Shown in pieces: positions 42,842-51,227 of a stretch of DNA of 64,000 nucleotides. Position 1 is the first letter of the stretch. The number at the start of each line of letters is the position of its first letter. The notes below the pieces were generated by a model. It was not told the origin of the DNA. It made no database searches and saw nothing but the letters and a program-made list of their open reading frames with translations. A program made the position numbers and the translations under genes. The stretch spans positions 62,001-126,000 of the forward strand of contig NZ_QOHG01000009.1 in the NCBI RefSeq assembly GCF_003319125.1, read 5' to 3'. The stretch is from Blastococcus sp. TF02A-26 (GTDB taxonomy: Bacteria; Actinomycetota; Actinomycetes; Mycobacteriales; Geodermatophilaceae).

Positions 42842-44344
42842 TCAGGCCGGACCGACGAGGCCGGCCACGATCTCGGCCGACAGCGTCACCAGCGGCAGCC
42901 CGCCGCCGGGGTGCGCGGAGCCGCCGACGAGGAAGAGCCCGGGCACCGGCCCCCGGTTGCCCGGCCGCAGGAAGGCCGCCCGCGCACCGTTGCTCGACGT
43001 CCCGTAGATCGAGCCGCCGACGCTGCGGGTCTCCCGCTCCAGGTCCGCGGGCGTCCGCACGACTCGCCACCGGACCCGGTCGCGGACGTCGAGCCCCCGC
43101 CGGGCGAGCACCTCGAGCACCCGGTCGGCGTAGCGGTCGGCCAGCCCGGGCTCGTCCCAGTCGACCCCGCCCGCCGGGTCGTGCCGCGGCGCGTTGACCA
43201 GCACGAACCACGACTCGCTGTCGGCGTCGGGGCGGGTGGCCGGGTCGTCGGGAGCGCTGACGTAGACCGTCGGGTCCTCGACCGGCCGCGGGGCACCGCG
43301 GTGCCGGCCGACGCCGAAAACCGCGTCGAACTCGGCGTCGTAGTCGTCGGGGAACAGCACGGTGTGGTGCGCCAGGTCCGGCGTCCGCCCGCGGAGCGCC
43401 AGCAGCAGCACGAAGCCCGACAGGGACGGCGTGCTGCGTCGGAGGTCGCGGCGCACCCGCCGGGTGGCGCCCAGCGGCGGCAGCAGGTCGCGGTAGAGCG
43501 CAGTCGCGTCGGCCCCGGAGACGACGACGTCGGCGCGCGCCACCTCGCCGTCGGCCAGCACCACGCCGGCCGCCCTCCCACCCTCGACCAGCACCCTGTC
43601 GACCGCCGTCCCGGTGCGGATGCGCGCACCCCGCTCGACGGCGCGGTCGGCGACGGCCTGCGCCAGCCGGTGCAGCCCGCCGCGCACGTACCAGGACCCG
43701 AAGGCCTGCTCGACGTGCGGAACGGTGGCCAGCACGGCCGGCGCCCGCCGCGGGTCGGAACCGGAGTAGGTGGCGTACCGGTCGAGCAGCATGCGCAGCG
43801 CGGGGTGCGGCAGGGAGGCCCGTCCCAGGCCGCGCAGGGTGCGCCACGGCGCGACCGTCGCGACGTCCCGGCCGCTGCGGGCCAGCCGGGCGAGGGTGGC
43901 GGCGCCGGCCAGCGGCGACCGGAGGAAGGGCTGCTCGGTCACCCGCCACATCTCGGCCGCCCGCGCCATCAGCGCGGTCCACTGGGTGCCGGCGCCGCCG
44001 CCCAGCCCGGCGTCGAGGGCGGCCGGTATCGCGTCGGGGTACCCCGGCAGGGCCAGGGAGGTCCCGCCGGGGAACCGGTACGCCACCGCCGGGTCGAGCC
44101 GGACGAGGTCCACGGACTCCTCGAGCGCCCCGCCGGTCGCCGCGAACAGGTCCCGGTAGACCTGGGGGAGGGTCACGAGGCTGGGGCCGGTGTCGAAGCC
44201 GTGGCCGTCGCGGGCGTACCAGCCCAGCTTCCCGCCGACGGTGTCGGACTGCTCCAGCACCGTGACGTCGTGGCCGAGGGCGGCGAGCCGGGCCGCGGCC
44301 GCCAGCCCGCCGAGGCCGGCGCCGACCACCACCGCCCGAGCCAT
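42842..44344 (-). CDS. Phytoene-desaturase-family (CrtI-like) FAD-dependent oxidoreductase
   Basis: A 500-residue flavoprotein. It opens ARAVVVGAGLGGLAAAARLAALGHDVTVLEQSDTVGGKLG (FAD ADP-binding fold with the glutamate ending strand 2) and ends GLFLVGGSAHPGGGLPLVTLSAEIVAGLV, a strong CrtI-family signature. Desaturation or isomerisation of a carotenoid is likely. No phytoene synthase, geranylgeranyl synthase or cyclase is in the window, so it may use an imported or distantly encoded pathway. ATG start at 44344. Confidence 0.88.
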   Translation of the reverse strand: MARAVVVGAGLGGLAAAARLAALGHDVTVLEQSDTVGGKLGWYARDGHGFDTGPSLVTLPQVYRDLFAATGGALEESVDLVRLDPAVAYRFPGGTSLALPGYPDAIPAALDAGLGGGAGTQWTALMARAAEMWRVTEQPFLRSPLAGAATLARLARSGRDVATVAPWRTLRGLGRASLPHPALRMLLDRYATYSGSDPRRAPAVLATVPHVEQAFGSWYVRGGLHRLAQAVADRAVERGARIRTGTAVDRVLVEGGRAAGVVLADGEVARADVVVSGADATALYRDLLPPLGATRRVRRDLRRSTPSLSGFVLLLALRGRTPDLAHHTVLFPDDYDAEFDAVFGVGRHRGAPRPVEDPTVYVSAPDDPATRPDADSESWFVLVNAPRHDPAGGVDWDEPGLADRYADRVLEVLARRGLDVRDRVRWRVVRTPADLERETRSVGGSIYGTSSNGARAAFLRPGNRGPVPGLFLVGGSAHPGGGLPLVTLSAEIVAGLVGPA

Positions 44345-44367
44345 GCCGCCACGGTAGGCGGTGCGGG

Positions 44368-46017
44368 TCAGGCGGGGACGGTGATCGCCAGGACGGCGAG
44401 GTCGTCGGCCTCGAACCGCGATCCGCGGACCCGCTCGGCGACCGCGCCGGCGATCGTCTCGGCGATGCACTCGGCGGCGTCGGGACCCGGGCGGGTGAGC
44501 AGCCGCGCCAGGCCGTCCTCGCCGAGCTGCTCGCCGTCGGCGTCGCGGGCCTCGGTCACCCCGTCGGTGTAGAGCACGAGGGAGGCGCCGGGGCCCAGCT
44601 CCAGGGACAGCGACTCGAACCGGGCGTCGTCGCCCACCCCGAGCGGACGGCCCACGACGCCGACCTCCGCCCACGCCGCGCCGGAGCGCAGCAGCGGCCG
44701 GGGGTGGCCGGCCACGGCGAGCCGTGCCCGCGCGCCGCCGGGACCCGGTTCGAGCACGAGGCAGACGGCGGTGACGAAGCGGAGCGGGCCGCCGGCCTGC
44801 TCGTGCACCAGGGCGGCGTGGACGGCGGCGAGCACCTCGGCCGGGTCGCCGGAGCCGGCGGCGGCCGCCCGGGCGGTGTGCCGGGTCAGGGCGGTGACCG
44901 CCGCCGCCTCGGCGCCGGTGCCGCAGACGTCGGCGATCAGCACCATCCAGCGTCCGTCGGGCAGCGGGACGACGTCGTAGGTGTCGCCACCGACGAGAGC
45001 CGGGCCGCCGGGCCGGTAGCGGGCGGCCAGGTCGAGACCGGGGACCGAGGGGAGCGTGGAGGGCAGCAGGCTCCGCTGGAGGGTGTCGGCCAGCTCGCGC
45101 ATCTCCGACTCGGCACGCAGCCGGCCCAGGAACTGGCCGATCTGCCGCCCGGCGTTGCCCAGCACGTCGAGCAGCTCCGGCGGGGCGGGCCGGGACTGCC
45201 GGGTGAACAGCTCGCAGACGCCGAGCAGGGTGTCCCCGCGCAGGACCGGGAACGCGACGCCGGTGCGGAACCCCGCGGCCCGGGCGGCCGCGGCGCCGTG
45301 GGCCGGCGGCGCCGTCTGCAGGTCCTCGACCGCGAGCGGGGCCTGGCGGCGCCACGTGAGGCCGGGCAGCCCCTGACCGCGGACGAACGTCATCCCCTGT
45401 TTGGCCTGGTGCAGGGCGGCGACGTCCACCCCGGGGACCGCCCAGATGCCGCCGTAGACGAGCTGCTGACCGGTCGGGTCCGGCGCCCAGAAGGTCGCGC
45501 AGTCCCAGTCGAGCTCGGCGCAGAGGCTCGGGAGGAGCCGCTCGAACGCCGCGTCCGCGTCCGGCGCCTCGGTGAGCGCCGCGGTCACCCGCAGCGTCGC
45601 CGCCAGGTACCGGCTCACCTGCAGCTGGCGCTCCAGCAGGATGGTGGTGCTGGCGTCGCGGAGCACGGCGACGATGGCGTCGCCGAGCCCGGGGAGGTCG
45701 ACCCGGCCGAGGGTCACGTCGATCGCGACCTCGTGACCGTCGGCGTGCAACGCCGGCAGCTGCGTCGTGTTGCCGACCAGCTCGCCCTTCCCCGTGGTCA
45801 GGAAGCGGGTGATGTGCGCGCCGTGCCCGGCCCGGAACCGCTCGGGCATGATCGCCGTCAGCGGCAACCCGACGACGTCGGCCGCCGCGTGCCCGAGCAG
45901 CGTGGTCACCGCGGAGTTCACGTAGACGATCCGGCCACGGGCGTCCGCGGCCACGACGGTGTCCGGCAACGACGCCAGCAGCGAGGCGGCGGAGTCGCCG
46001 TCCAGTCGCTCGGGCAT
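44368..46017 (-). CDS. PAS-GAF-PP2C (SpoIIE/RsbU-type) phosphatase
   Basis: A 549-residue sensor phosphatase. A PAS domain (LLASLPDTVVAADARGRIVYVNSAV, about residues 12-130) is followed by a GAF domain (about 150-300) and a C-terminal PP2C/SpoIIE catalytic domain with GGDTYDVVPLPDGRWMVLIADVCGTGAEAA and LVLYTDGVTEARD (metal-site aspartates). Such proteins dephosphorylate anti-anti-sigma factors, tying a sensed signal to sigma-B-type activity. GGGGGGAG precedes the ATG at 46017. Confidence 0.92.
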   Translation of the reverse strand: MPERLDGDSAASLLASLPDTVVAADARGRIVYVNSAVTTLLGHAAADVVGLPLTAIMPERFRAGHGAHITRFLTTGKGELVGNTTQLPALHADGHEVAIDVTLGRVDLPGLGDAIVAVLRDASTTILLERQLQVSRYLAATLRVTAALTEAPDADAAFERLLPSLCAELDWDCATFWAPDPTGQQLVYGGIWAVPGVDVAALHQAKQGMTFVRGQGLPGLTWRRQAPLAVEDLQTAPPAHGAAAARAAGFRTGVAFPVLRGDTLLGVCELFTRQSRPAPPELLDVLGNAGRQIGQFLGRLRAESEMRELADTLQRSLLPSTLPSVPGLDLAARYRPGGPALVGGDTYDVVPLPDGRWMVLIADVCGTGAEAAAVTALTRHTARAAAAGSGDPAEVLAAVHAALVHEQAGGPLRFVTAVCLVLEPGPGGARARLAVAGHPRPLLRSGAAWAEVGVVGRPLGVGDDARFESLSLELGPGASLVLYTDGVTEARDADGEQLGEDGLARLLTRPGPDAAECIAETIAGAVAERVRGSRFEADDLAVLAITVPA

Positions 46018-46109
46018 GGTGGCTCCCCCCGGACGGCCCCGTGCTGTCGTCCCAGGGTCGCACACGGGCGGTAGGACCTCGCTCACCGCGAGTCCACGGG
46101 CCGGCCGCG

Positions 46110-47285
46110 TCAGAACGCGTACCGGACGCGCAGCCACGGGGCGTGGTGCGCGATGAGCTCCAGCAGCCGCTCGACGCCGGCGCGCTTGACGTCGTTGCGG
46201 TAGCGCACGTTCCACTGCCCGTTCTGGCTGCGCTTGGGCTGCTGCAGGTCCGGCCGCCAGAGCAGGTCCTCGGCCTTGGGGTGCCAGCCCAGGTTGACCT
46301 CGTGCAGGTCCCGGTTGTGGGTCAGCATGATCACCTCGGCGGCCGCCTGGGCCTTGGCCGCGGGGCCGAGCTCGTCGTCCAGCTGCCGCAGCAGCTGCGC
46401 CCAGTCGGCCTCCCAGCCCTCCCGGAGGACGACCGGCGAGAGGTTGAGGTGCACCTCGTAGCCGGCCTCGACGAAGTCGTCGACGGCGGCGATCCGGTCC
46501 GCGATGCGGCTGGTGCGCACGTCGATGACGCGGGAGTCGGCGTCGGGCATGAGGGAGAACCGCACGCGGGTCCGGCCCCGGGGGTCGAGGTCGAGCAGCT
46601 CCCGGTTCACGTACTTGGTGGCGAACGAGGCCTTGGCCGTCGGCAGCTCGCGGAACGTGGCGACGAGGTCGGCGACGTTGTCGCTGACCAGCGCGTCGAC
46701 CGAGCAGTCGCTGTTCTCGCCGATGTCGTAGACCCACGACTCGGGGTCGCACTGGTCGGGCTCGGTCTTGACCCCCTGCCGGGCGACGTGCCGGCGCAGG
46801 TAGCCGGTGATCTGCTCGATGTTGGTGAAGACGGTGATCGGGTTGGCGAAGCCCTTGCGCCGCGGGACGTAGCAGTAGGCGCAGGCCATGGCGCAGCCGT
46901 TGGCGGTCGAGGGCGCGATCCAGTTCGACGAGCGGCTGTTGGCCCGCGCGGACAGGGACTTCTTGACGCCGAGCACGAGGGTCTCGGTCTTCACCCGCAC
47001 CCAGCGGTCGACGTTGCCCTGGTTGCCGTGCAGCTCGGGGATCTGCCAGTGCGAGGGGACCTCGACCACCTGCGCGGCGGGGAACCGGGCCAGGACGTCG
47101 CGGCCGCGGGCGGAGTCCAACGCGGCCGGCTCGGCGTAGATCTCGCGGACGTCGAGCAGCCGGATGGGGGAGGACGGACGGGCGGTCTCGGTCGGGACGG
47201 GGGACGACGGGGCGGCGGTCTCCACACCCGGTACAGCCGCTGGTGCGAGTGGGCTGTTCCTACGCCGACCTGCGCCGATCCCCAC
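46110..47285 (-). CDS. Spore photoproduct lyase family radical SAM protein
   Basis: A 391-residue radical SAM protein resembling SplB, which reverses the 5-thyminyl-dihydrothymine lesion. The cluster motif C-x3-C-x2-C is in GCAMACAYCYVPRR, followed by NPITVFTNIEQI. ENSDCSVDALVSDN aligns with the region holding the hydrogen-donating cysteine (Cys141 of B. subtilis), so the catalytic residues seem complete. The first 40 residues are Pro/Ala-rich and may not be translated; the GTG at 47285 is the longest choice. A close relative elsewhere in the cluster is absent. Confidence 0.85.
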   Translation of the reverse strand: MGIGAGRRRNSPLAPAAVPGVETAAPSSPVPTETARPSSPIRLLDVREIYAEPAALDSARGRDVLARFPAAQVVEVPSHWQIPELHGNQGNVDRWVRVKTETLVLGVKKSLSARANSRSSNWIAPSTANGCAMACAYCYVPRRKGFANPITVFTNIEQITGYLRRHVARQGVKTEPDQCDPESWVYDIGENSDCSVDALVSDNVADLVATFRELPTAKASFATKYVNRELLDLDPRGRTRVRFSLMPDADSRVIDVRTSRIADRIAAVDDFVEAGYEVHLNLSPVVLREGWEADWAQLLRQLDDELGPAAKAQAAAEVIMLTHNRDLHEVNLGWHPKAEDLLWRPDLQQPKRSQNGQWNVRYRNDVKRAGVERLLELIAHHAPWLRVRYAF

Positions 47286-47306
47286 ACGGACGGCGGGAAT
47301 GGACGG

Positions 47307-48050
47307 TCACCGGCCGGTTCCCTCCGGCAGGTCGAGAGCGGCGGCCTCGAGCCGGCCCGACAGCAGGTCGGCGGCGACGTCGTCGACCGGGCGGCCGGCG
47401 GCGTACGCGGCGGCCCGGAGCAGGTCCAGCGCCCCGCGGGTGTCGGTGCCGTGCGCCACGCTGAGCTGTCCGAGCGCCTCCCAGACGACGGCGCGGCGAC
47501 GGGCGGCGGGCGTGCGCAGCCACTCCGGTCCGCTCGGCGCGTCCCAGTCCGACCAGACCGCGGCCTCGCTCAGCGTGGACGTGACGAGCGCGCCGACGGC
47601 CATGGCCTCGAACACCGGCAGCCGGGGCACCGCGTCCTCGTCGGTGAAGTAGAGGTCGATGGCGATGTTGCCGGCCAGCGAGAGCGGCAGGGGCAGCGCG
47701 ACGACGCCGCTGTAGGGCGTGCGGCTCATCAGCAGCTCGGCGAACGGCAGCCACCGGCGGCGCAGGTCGTCGCTCATCGCGAAGACCGGTTCGCCGCCGC
47801 GGTGCGTGGCCAGGCACGGCCCGGTGCCCACGGTGAACTGCAGCCGCTCGGCGGTGGCGGCGTCCTCCGAGCTGGCACCCAGCGGGAGCCGGCGGCCGGC
47901 GCCGTCCTCGACGCTCAGCCCGGCGCCGTCCACCGGGAGCGTGCGCGCGCAGGCCCGCATCAGCCGCACCGGGAGCAGCTCCGGCCCGGTGAGCCCCGGC
48001 TCCTCGGCCTGCGCCAGCGCCGTCGTGAAGCGCTCCGCGATGGTCCCCAT
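47307..48050 (-). CDS. GAF-ANTAR domain regulator
   Basis: A 247-residue putative RNA-binding antiterminator. An N-terminal GAF-like region (LPVDGAGLSVEDGAGRRLPLGASSEDAATAERLQF, then GTGPCLATHRGGEPV) is followed by a C-terminal ANTAR domain (RRAVVWEALGQLSVAHGTDTRGALDLLRAAAYAAGRPVDDVAADLL). The ANTAR targets would be paired hairpins in mRNA leaders. The ATG at 48050 was chosen; an upstream in-frame start at 48083 is possible. Confidence 0.87.
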   Translation of the reverse strand: MGTIAERFTTALAQAEEPGLTGPELLPVRLMRACARTLPVDGAGLSVEDGAGRRLPLGASSEDAATAERLQFTVGTGPCLATHRGGEPVFAMSDDLRRRWLPFAELLMSRTPYSGVVALPLPLSLAGNIAIDLYFTDEDAVPRLPVFEAMAVGALVTSTLSEAAVWSDWDAPSGPEWLRTPAARRRAVVWEALGQLSVAHGTDTRGALDLLRAAAYAAGRPVDDVAADLLSGRLEAAALDLPEGTGR

Positions 48051-48095
48051 CCACGCGGGATGCCCCCGTGGGCCCCGGGTCAACCGGCTGGCGGG

Positions 48096-49193
48096 TCAGC
48101 CGGTCGTGCCCGACCGGGTGGTGTAGGCCGCCTCGCGGACGGCGTCGTCGGACTCCAGGCCGGCCCCCAGCGCCCCGCCGACCGTGGCCAGCGAGCAGGT
48201 GAGCCAGGCGAGCTCCAGGTAGTCCGAGAGGTGCGCGGCGTGCCCGAGGCCCTCGCTGAAGAGGGGCTCGACCACCAGCAGCAGTCCGCCGGCGATCGCG
48301 AGGAGGAAGAGGACGGCGTACAGCGACAGCACCCCGATGACCACCGTGGCGGCGGTGGCCACGTTGAACAGCACCACCTGTTTGCGCACCCGCCGCCCGC
48401 GGGGGCGCTCCCACAGCTCCGCGCCCACGATCAGCGTGACGACGACGGCGACGACCGAGCCCAGCGCGACGACGGTGAGCCGGACCCAGCCGAAGGAGTC
48501 GGCCAGCCGCCAGACGTCGCTGGTGATCAACGCGAAGACCCCGGCCGCCACCGCGGCGGTGAGGGCCCGCGACAGCCGGATGGCCAGCCGCCAGGGCTGG
48601 TTGGCCCGCACCATGCCGACCAGCAGCCGGACGTTGCCGGTGAGGACCCGCGCGGTGAACCGGACGCCCTCGGTGTCCTCGGCGCCGTCGGTGGCGAGCT
48701 GGCGCAGCCGCCGGCCCAGCACGGCGCGGTCGTCGGCGTCGATCTCCTCGTCGTCGGTGCCGAGCAGGGTGCGCACCAGCCCGACGGCGGTCTGCAGCGC
48801 CCGCCGGTGCCGGCCGACCGCGCCGAGAGCGGGGAGGGAGATGAGCGCGACCGAGTGCAGCGGGCTCGCGGTACCGACCACCGGGCGCCGGGAGACCTCG
48901 AGCGGCACGTCGGTCAGAGCGAGGGCGAGGTCCCAGTCCTCGGCCAGCAGGCGGGCGCGGGTGGCGGCGACGATCTCGTCGTCGTCGGCGGGCGGCTGCA
49001 CGAGGCCGTCCTCGACGGCACGGACGTCCCAGCGCACCTCCGGGTGCTGCGCGGTCAGCTCGGCGGCCAGCTCCGGCGCCAGCCGGGCGGCCAGCTCGGC
49101 GGCGGCGCCGGGCGCGGCGACGAGCCCGACGACGACGTCGGGCAGCGCGGAACGACCGGACGCCCGGCCGGCGTCCTCCTCCAGGGCACTCAC
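48096..49193 (-). CDS. Membrane protein of unknown function coupled to a PP2C phosphatase
   Basis: A 365-residue protein. The N-terminal half (about residues 1-190) is soluble and alternates acidic and hydrophobic stretches, with WDLALALTDVPLEVSRRPVVG and HSVALISLPALGAVGRHRR as its most conserved-looking blocks. The second half has four transmembrane segments (for example AVVVTLIVGAELW and YAVLFLLAIAGGLLLVV). Its GTG at 49193 overlaps the stop of the preceding phosphatase gene (GTGA). I recall similar actinobacterial proteins without function. A signal partner of the phosphatase is inference. Confidence 0.78.
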   Translation of the reverse strand: MSALEEDAGRASGRSALPDVVVGLVAAPGAAAELAARLAPELAAELTAQHPEVRWDVRAVEDGLVQPPADDDEIVAATRARLLAEDWDLALALTDVPLEVSRRPVVGTASPLHSVALISLPALGAVGRHRRALQTAVGLVRTLLGTDDEEIDADDRAVLGRRLRQLATDGAEDTEGVRFTARVLTGNVRLLVGMVRANQPWRLAIRLSRALTAAVAAGVFALITSDVWRLADSFGWVRLTVVALGSVVAVVVTLIVGAELWERPRGRRVRKQVVLFNVATAATVVIGVLSLYAVLFLLAIAGGLLLVVEPLFSEGLGHAAHLSDYLELAWLTCSLATVGGALGAGLESDDAVREAAYTTRSGTTG

Positions 49194-50413
49194 AGGCGCA
49201 GAGCGTCCTCGGAGCCGGTCCGCCACTCGACCATGACGATGCTGGCGTCGTCCTGCAGCTGGCCCTCCTGGTGCTGCATCACGCTGCCCATCAGCCGGCG
49301 CATGGTCTCCGGCGGGGTCTCGCCGGCGCCCTCCGCGCGCACGATGAGGTCGGCCAGCCGCTCCTCGCCGAAGAACTCGCCGGACGGCGACCGCGCCTCG
49401 ACCACGCCGTCGGTGTAGAGCACGACCCGGTCGCCGGGCCGCAGCTGCGTCGAGCAGAGCTCCGGCGGGACGGCCTGGAGCCCCAGCGGCCGGGCCGGCC
49501 GGCAGGACGGCGGGTGGATCAGGGCGCCGTCGCGCACGATCAGCGGCTCCGGGTGGCCGCAGTTGACCCACTCCAGCACGCCGCTGCGCTTGTCGAGGCG
49601 GGCGAGGGCCGCGGTGGCGAACCGGCTCTCGGGGAACTGGCCGGCGATCACCGCGTCCATGGCGGCGGCGATCTCGACCAGCGGCCGACCGCTGCGCCGG
49701 CCGTGCCGGTAGGCCCCGACGGCGGCCGTCGAGAGGAGCGCCGCGGGCAGGCCGTGGCCGACGGCGTCGAGCACCATCAGGTCGACCCAGGGGTCGTTGG
49801 CGGCGTAGTCGAACGTGTCCCCGCCGATGTCGTACGCCGGCTCGAGGGCGCCGGTGATGACCACGCGGTCGCTGGCGTACGTGAGCGGCGGCAGCAGGTC
49901 CCACTGGATCTCGGCGGCCAGCCCCAGGGGCTTGCGCCGGCGCAGTCGGGCGAAGTGGTCGCTGTAGGCGTCGCGGGTGACCGTGATCTCGGCCAGCAGC
50001 GACGCGAAGGTGAGCGCCTCCTCCGTGAAGCGCTCGTCGGGCTCGTCGTCGGTGACCAGCTCGACGACGCCGATCCGCTCCGCGCCGTCCAGCATGGGCA
50101 GCCAGAGCCGCGCGGGACCGTCGCCGGGGGAGCGGACCGGCTCCACGCGGCGGAAGGCCCGGCCGGCCGTCGACCCGTCGATGGTGACCTCGTGCCGCTC
50201 GGGGACGCCCTCGCCGGCCAGCGGGACCAGCGCGTGCTGGGCGTAGTCGGCGAGGTAGATCACCGCCTCGCGGGCGCCGAGCAGGGCCGCGTGCTCGGCG
50301 GCGACGGTGGCCAGGCGGGAGGCCGGCAGGTGGTGCGACGCCCGGACGAGCGACCGCAGCGGGTCCTCACCCGAGACGGACGTCGAGAGGCTCACGACGG
50401 AGCAGCGTCGCAT
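49190..50413 (-). CDS. GAF-PP2C (SpoIIE/RsbU-type) phosphatase
   Basis: A 407-residue phosphatase. An N-terminal GAF-like domain (about 25-165) precedes the catalytic PP2C domain: ALEPAYDIGGDTFDYAANDPWVDLMVLDAVGHGLPAALLST and VVLYTDGVVEARSPSGEFFGEERLADL. It is the second SpoIIE-type phosphatase in 6 kb and, unlike the first, is translationally coupled to a membrane protein gene downstream. The start is uncertain: ATG 50413 or an internal GTG. Confidence 0.9.
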   Translation of the reverse strand: MRRCSVVSLSTSVSGEDPLRSLVRASHHLPASRLATVAAEHAALLGAREAVIYLADYAQHALVPLAGEGVPERHEVTIDGSTAGRAFRRVEPVRSPGDGPARLWLPMLDGAERIGVVELVTDDEPDERFTEEALTFASLLAEITVTRDAYSDHFARLRRRKPLGLAAEIQWDLLPPLTYASDRVVITGALEPAYDIGGDTFDYAANDPWVDLMVLDAVGHGLPAALLSTAAVGAYRHGRRSGRPLVEIAAAMDAVIAGQFPESRFATAALARLDKRSGVLEWVNCGHPEPLIVRDGALIHPPSCRPARPLGLQAVPPELCSTQLRPGDRVVLYTDGVVEARSPSGEFFGEERLADLIVRAEGAGETPPETMRRLMGSVMQHQEGQLQDDASIVMVEWRTGSEDALRL

Positions 50414-50441
50414 CCCCGGCGCGCAGCCGCGCGGGCGGGGA

Positions 50442-51227
50442 TCACCCGGGGCCGCGCAGTGGCAGGACGGCCGGGCCGTCCGGTCCGGCGACGACCCGGG
50501 CGCGGGCGCCGTAGTGCGCTTCCAGGGCGGCGGCGGTGACGACGTCGGCGGGGAGCCCCTCGGCGACGACGCGGCCGGCCGACAGCAGCGCCAGCCGGTC
50601 GGCGTACTGCCCGGCGAGGGTGAGGTCGTGCAGGGTGCTGAGCACCGTGATCCCGTCCTGCCGGCGCAGCGTGTCGACCAGGTCGAGCACCTGCTGTGCG
50701 TGCCCCAGGTCGAGGGCCGCGGTCGGTTCGTCGAGCAGGAGCACCCGCGGCTGCTGGGCCAGCGCGCGGGCGAGCACCGCCCGCTGCTGCTCCCCGCCGG
50801 AGAGGGTCGTCAGCAGCCGGCCGGCCAGCCCGTCGAGCTCCAGCCGGCCCATCACCTCGGCCACCACCCGGTGGTCCAGGGCGCGCGGGGCGGCCAGCAG
50901 GGCGCGGTGCGGGGTCCGGCCCAGGGCGACGTAGTCGCGGGTGGTCAGCCCCTCGGGCAGCACGGGCTGCTGCGGGGCGTAGGCCACCTGCCGGGCGCGG
51001 GCGCGCACCCCGGCGGCGTCCAGCGGCGTGCCGTCGAGGCGGACCTGCCCGTCGTGCGGATGGGCACCGAGCACCGAGCGCAGCAGGGTGGACTTCCCCG
51101 AGCCGTTCGGGCCGATGACCGCCAGCCAGCCGCCGGGCTCGACGGTGAGGCGGACGTCGTGCAGCACGGGGGTGCGCCCGTGCGCGGCCCCGAGCCCGAC
51201 GACCTCCAGCCGCGCGCCGCCGGTCAC
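50442..51227 (-). CDS. btuD: Cobalamin/iron-chelate ABC transporter ATP-binding protein (BtuD-like)
   Basis: A 261-residue ATPase of the FepC/BtuD family. Walker A GPNGSGKST, the Q-loop in YAPQQPVLPEGLTTRDYVALGR, signature LSGGEQQRAVLARALAQ, and Walker B VLLLDEPTAALD are present. It overlaps the permease gene (GTGA). The cobalamin riboswitch upstream of the operon points to B12 rather than iron chelates. Confidence 0.88.
   Translation of the reverse strand: MTGGARLEVVGLGAAHGRTPVLHDVRLTVEPGGWLAVIGPNGSGKSTLLRSVLGAHPHDGQVRLDGTPLDAAGVRARARQVAYAPQQPVLPEGLTTRDYVALGRTPHRALLAAPRALDHRVVAEVMGRLELDGLAGRLLTTLSGGEQQRAVLARALAQQPRVLLLDEPTAALDLGHAQQVLDLVDTLRRQDGITVLSTLHDLTLAGQYADRLALLSAGRVVAEGLPADVVTAAALEAHYGARARVVAGPDGPAVLPLRGPG

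Noticed and set aside
42842-46063. Very long minus-strand open frame of more than 1,000 codons that runs from the CrtI-like gene through the PAS-GAF-PP2C gene
   Set aside because: Only the CrtI-like part has protein motifs; the rest is Arg/Pro/Ala-rich text antisense or out of frame to the phosphatase, an effect of high GC removing stop codons.
50414-50441. Possible overlap of the B12 importer and signalling cluster as one operon
   Set aside because: The ATPase gene ends only 29 bp before the phosphatase start, but the gene functions differ and no shared control is visible; read-through is possible but not supported.
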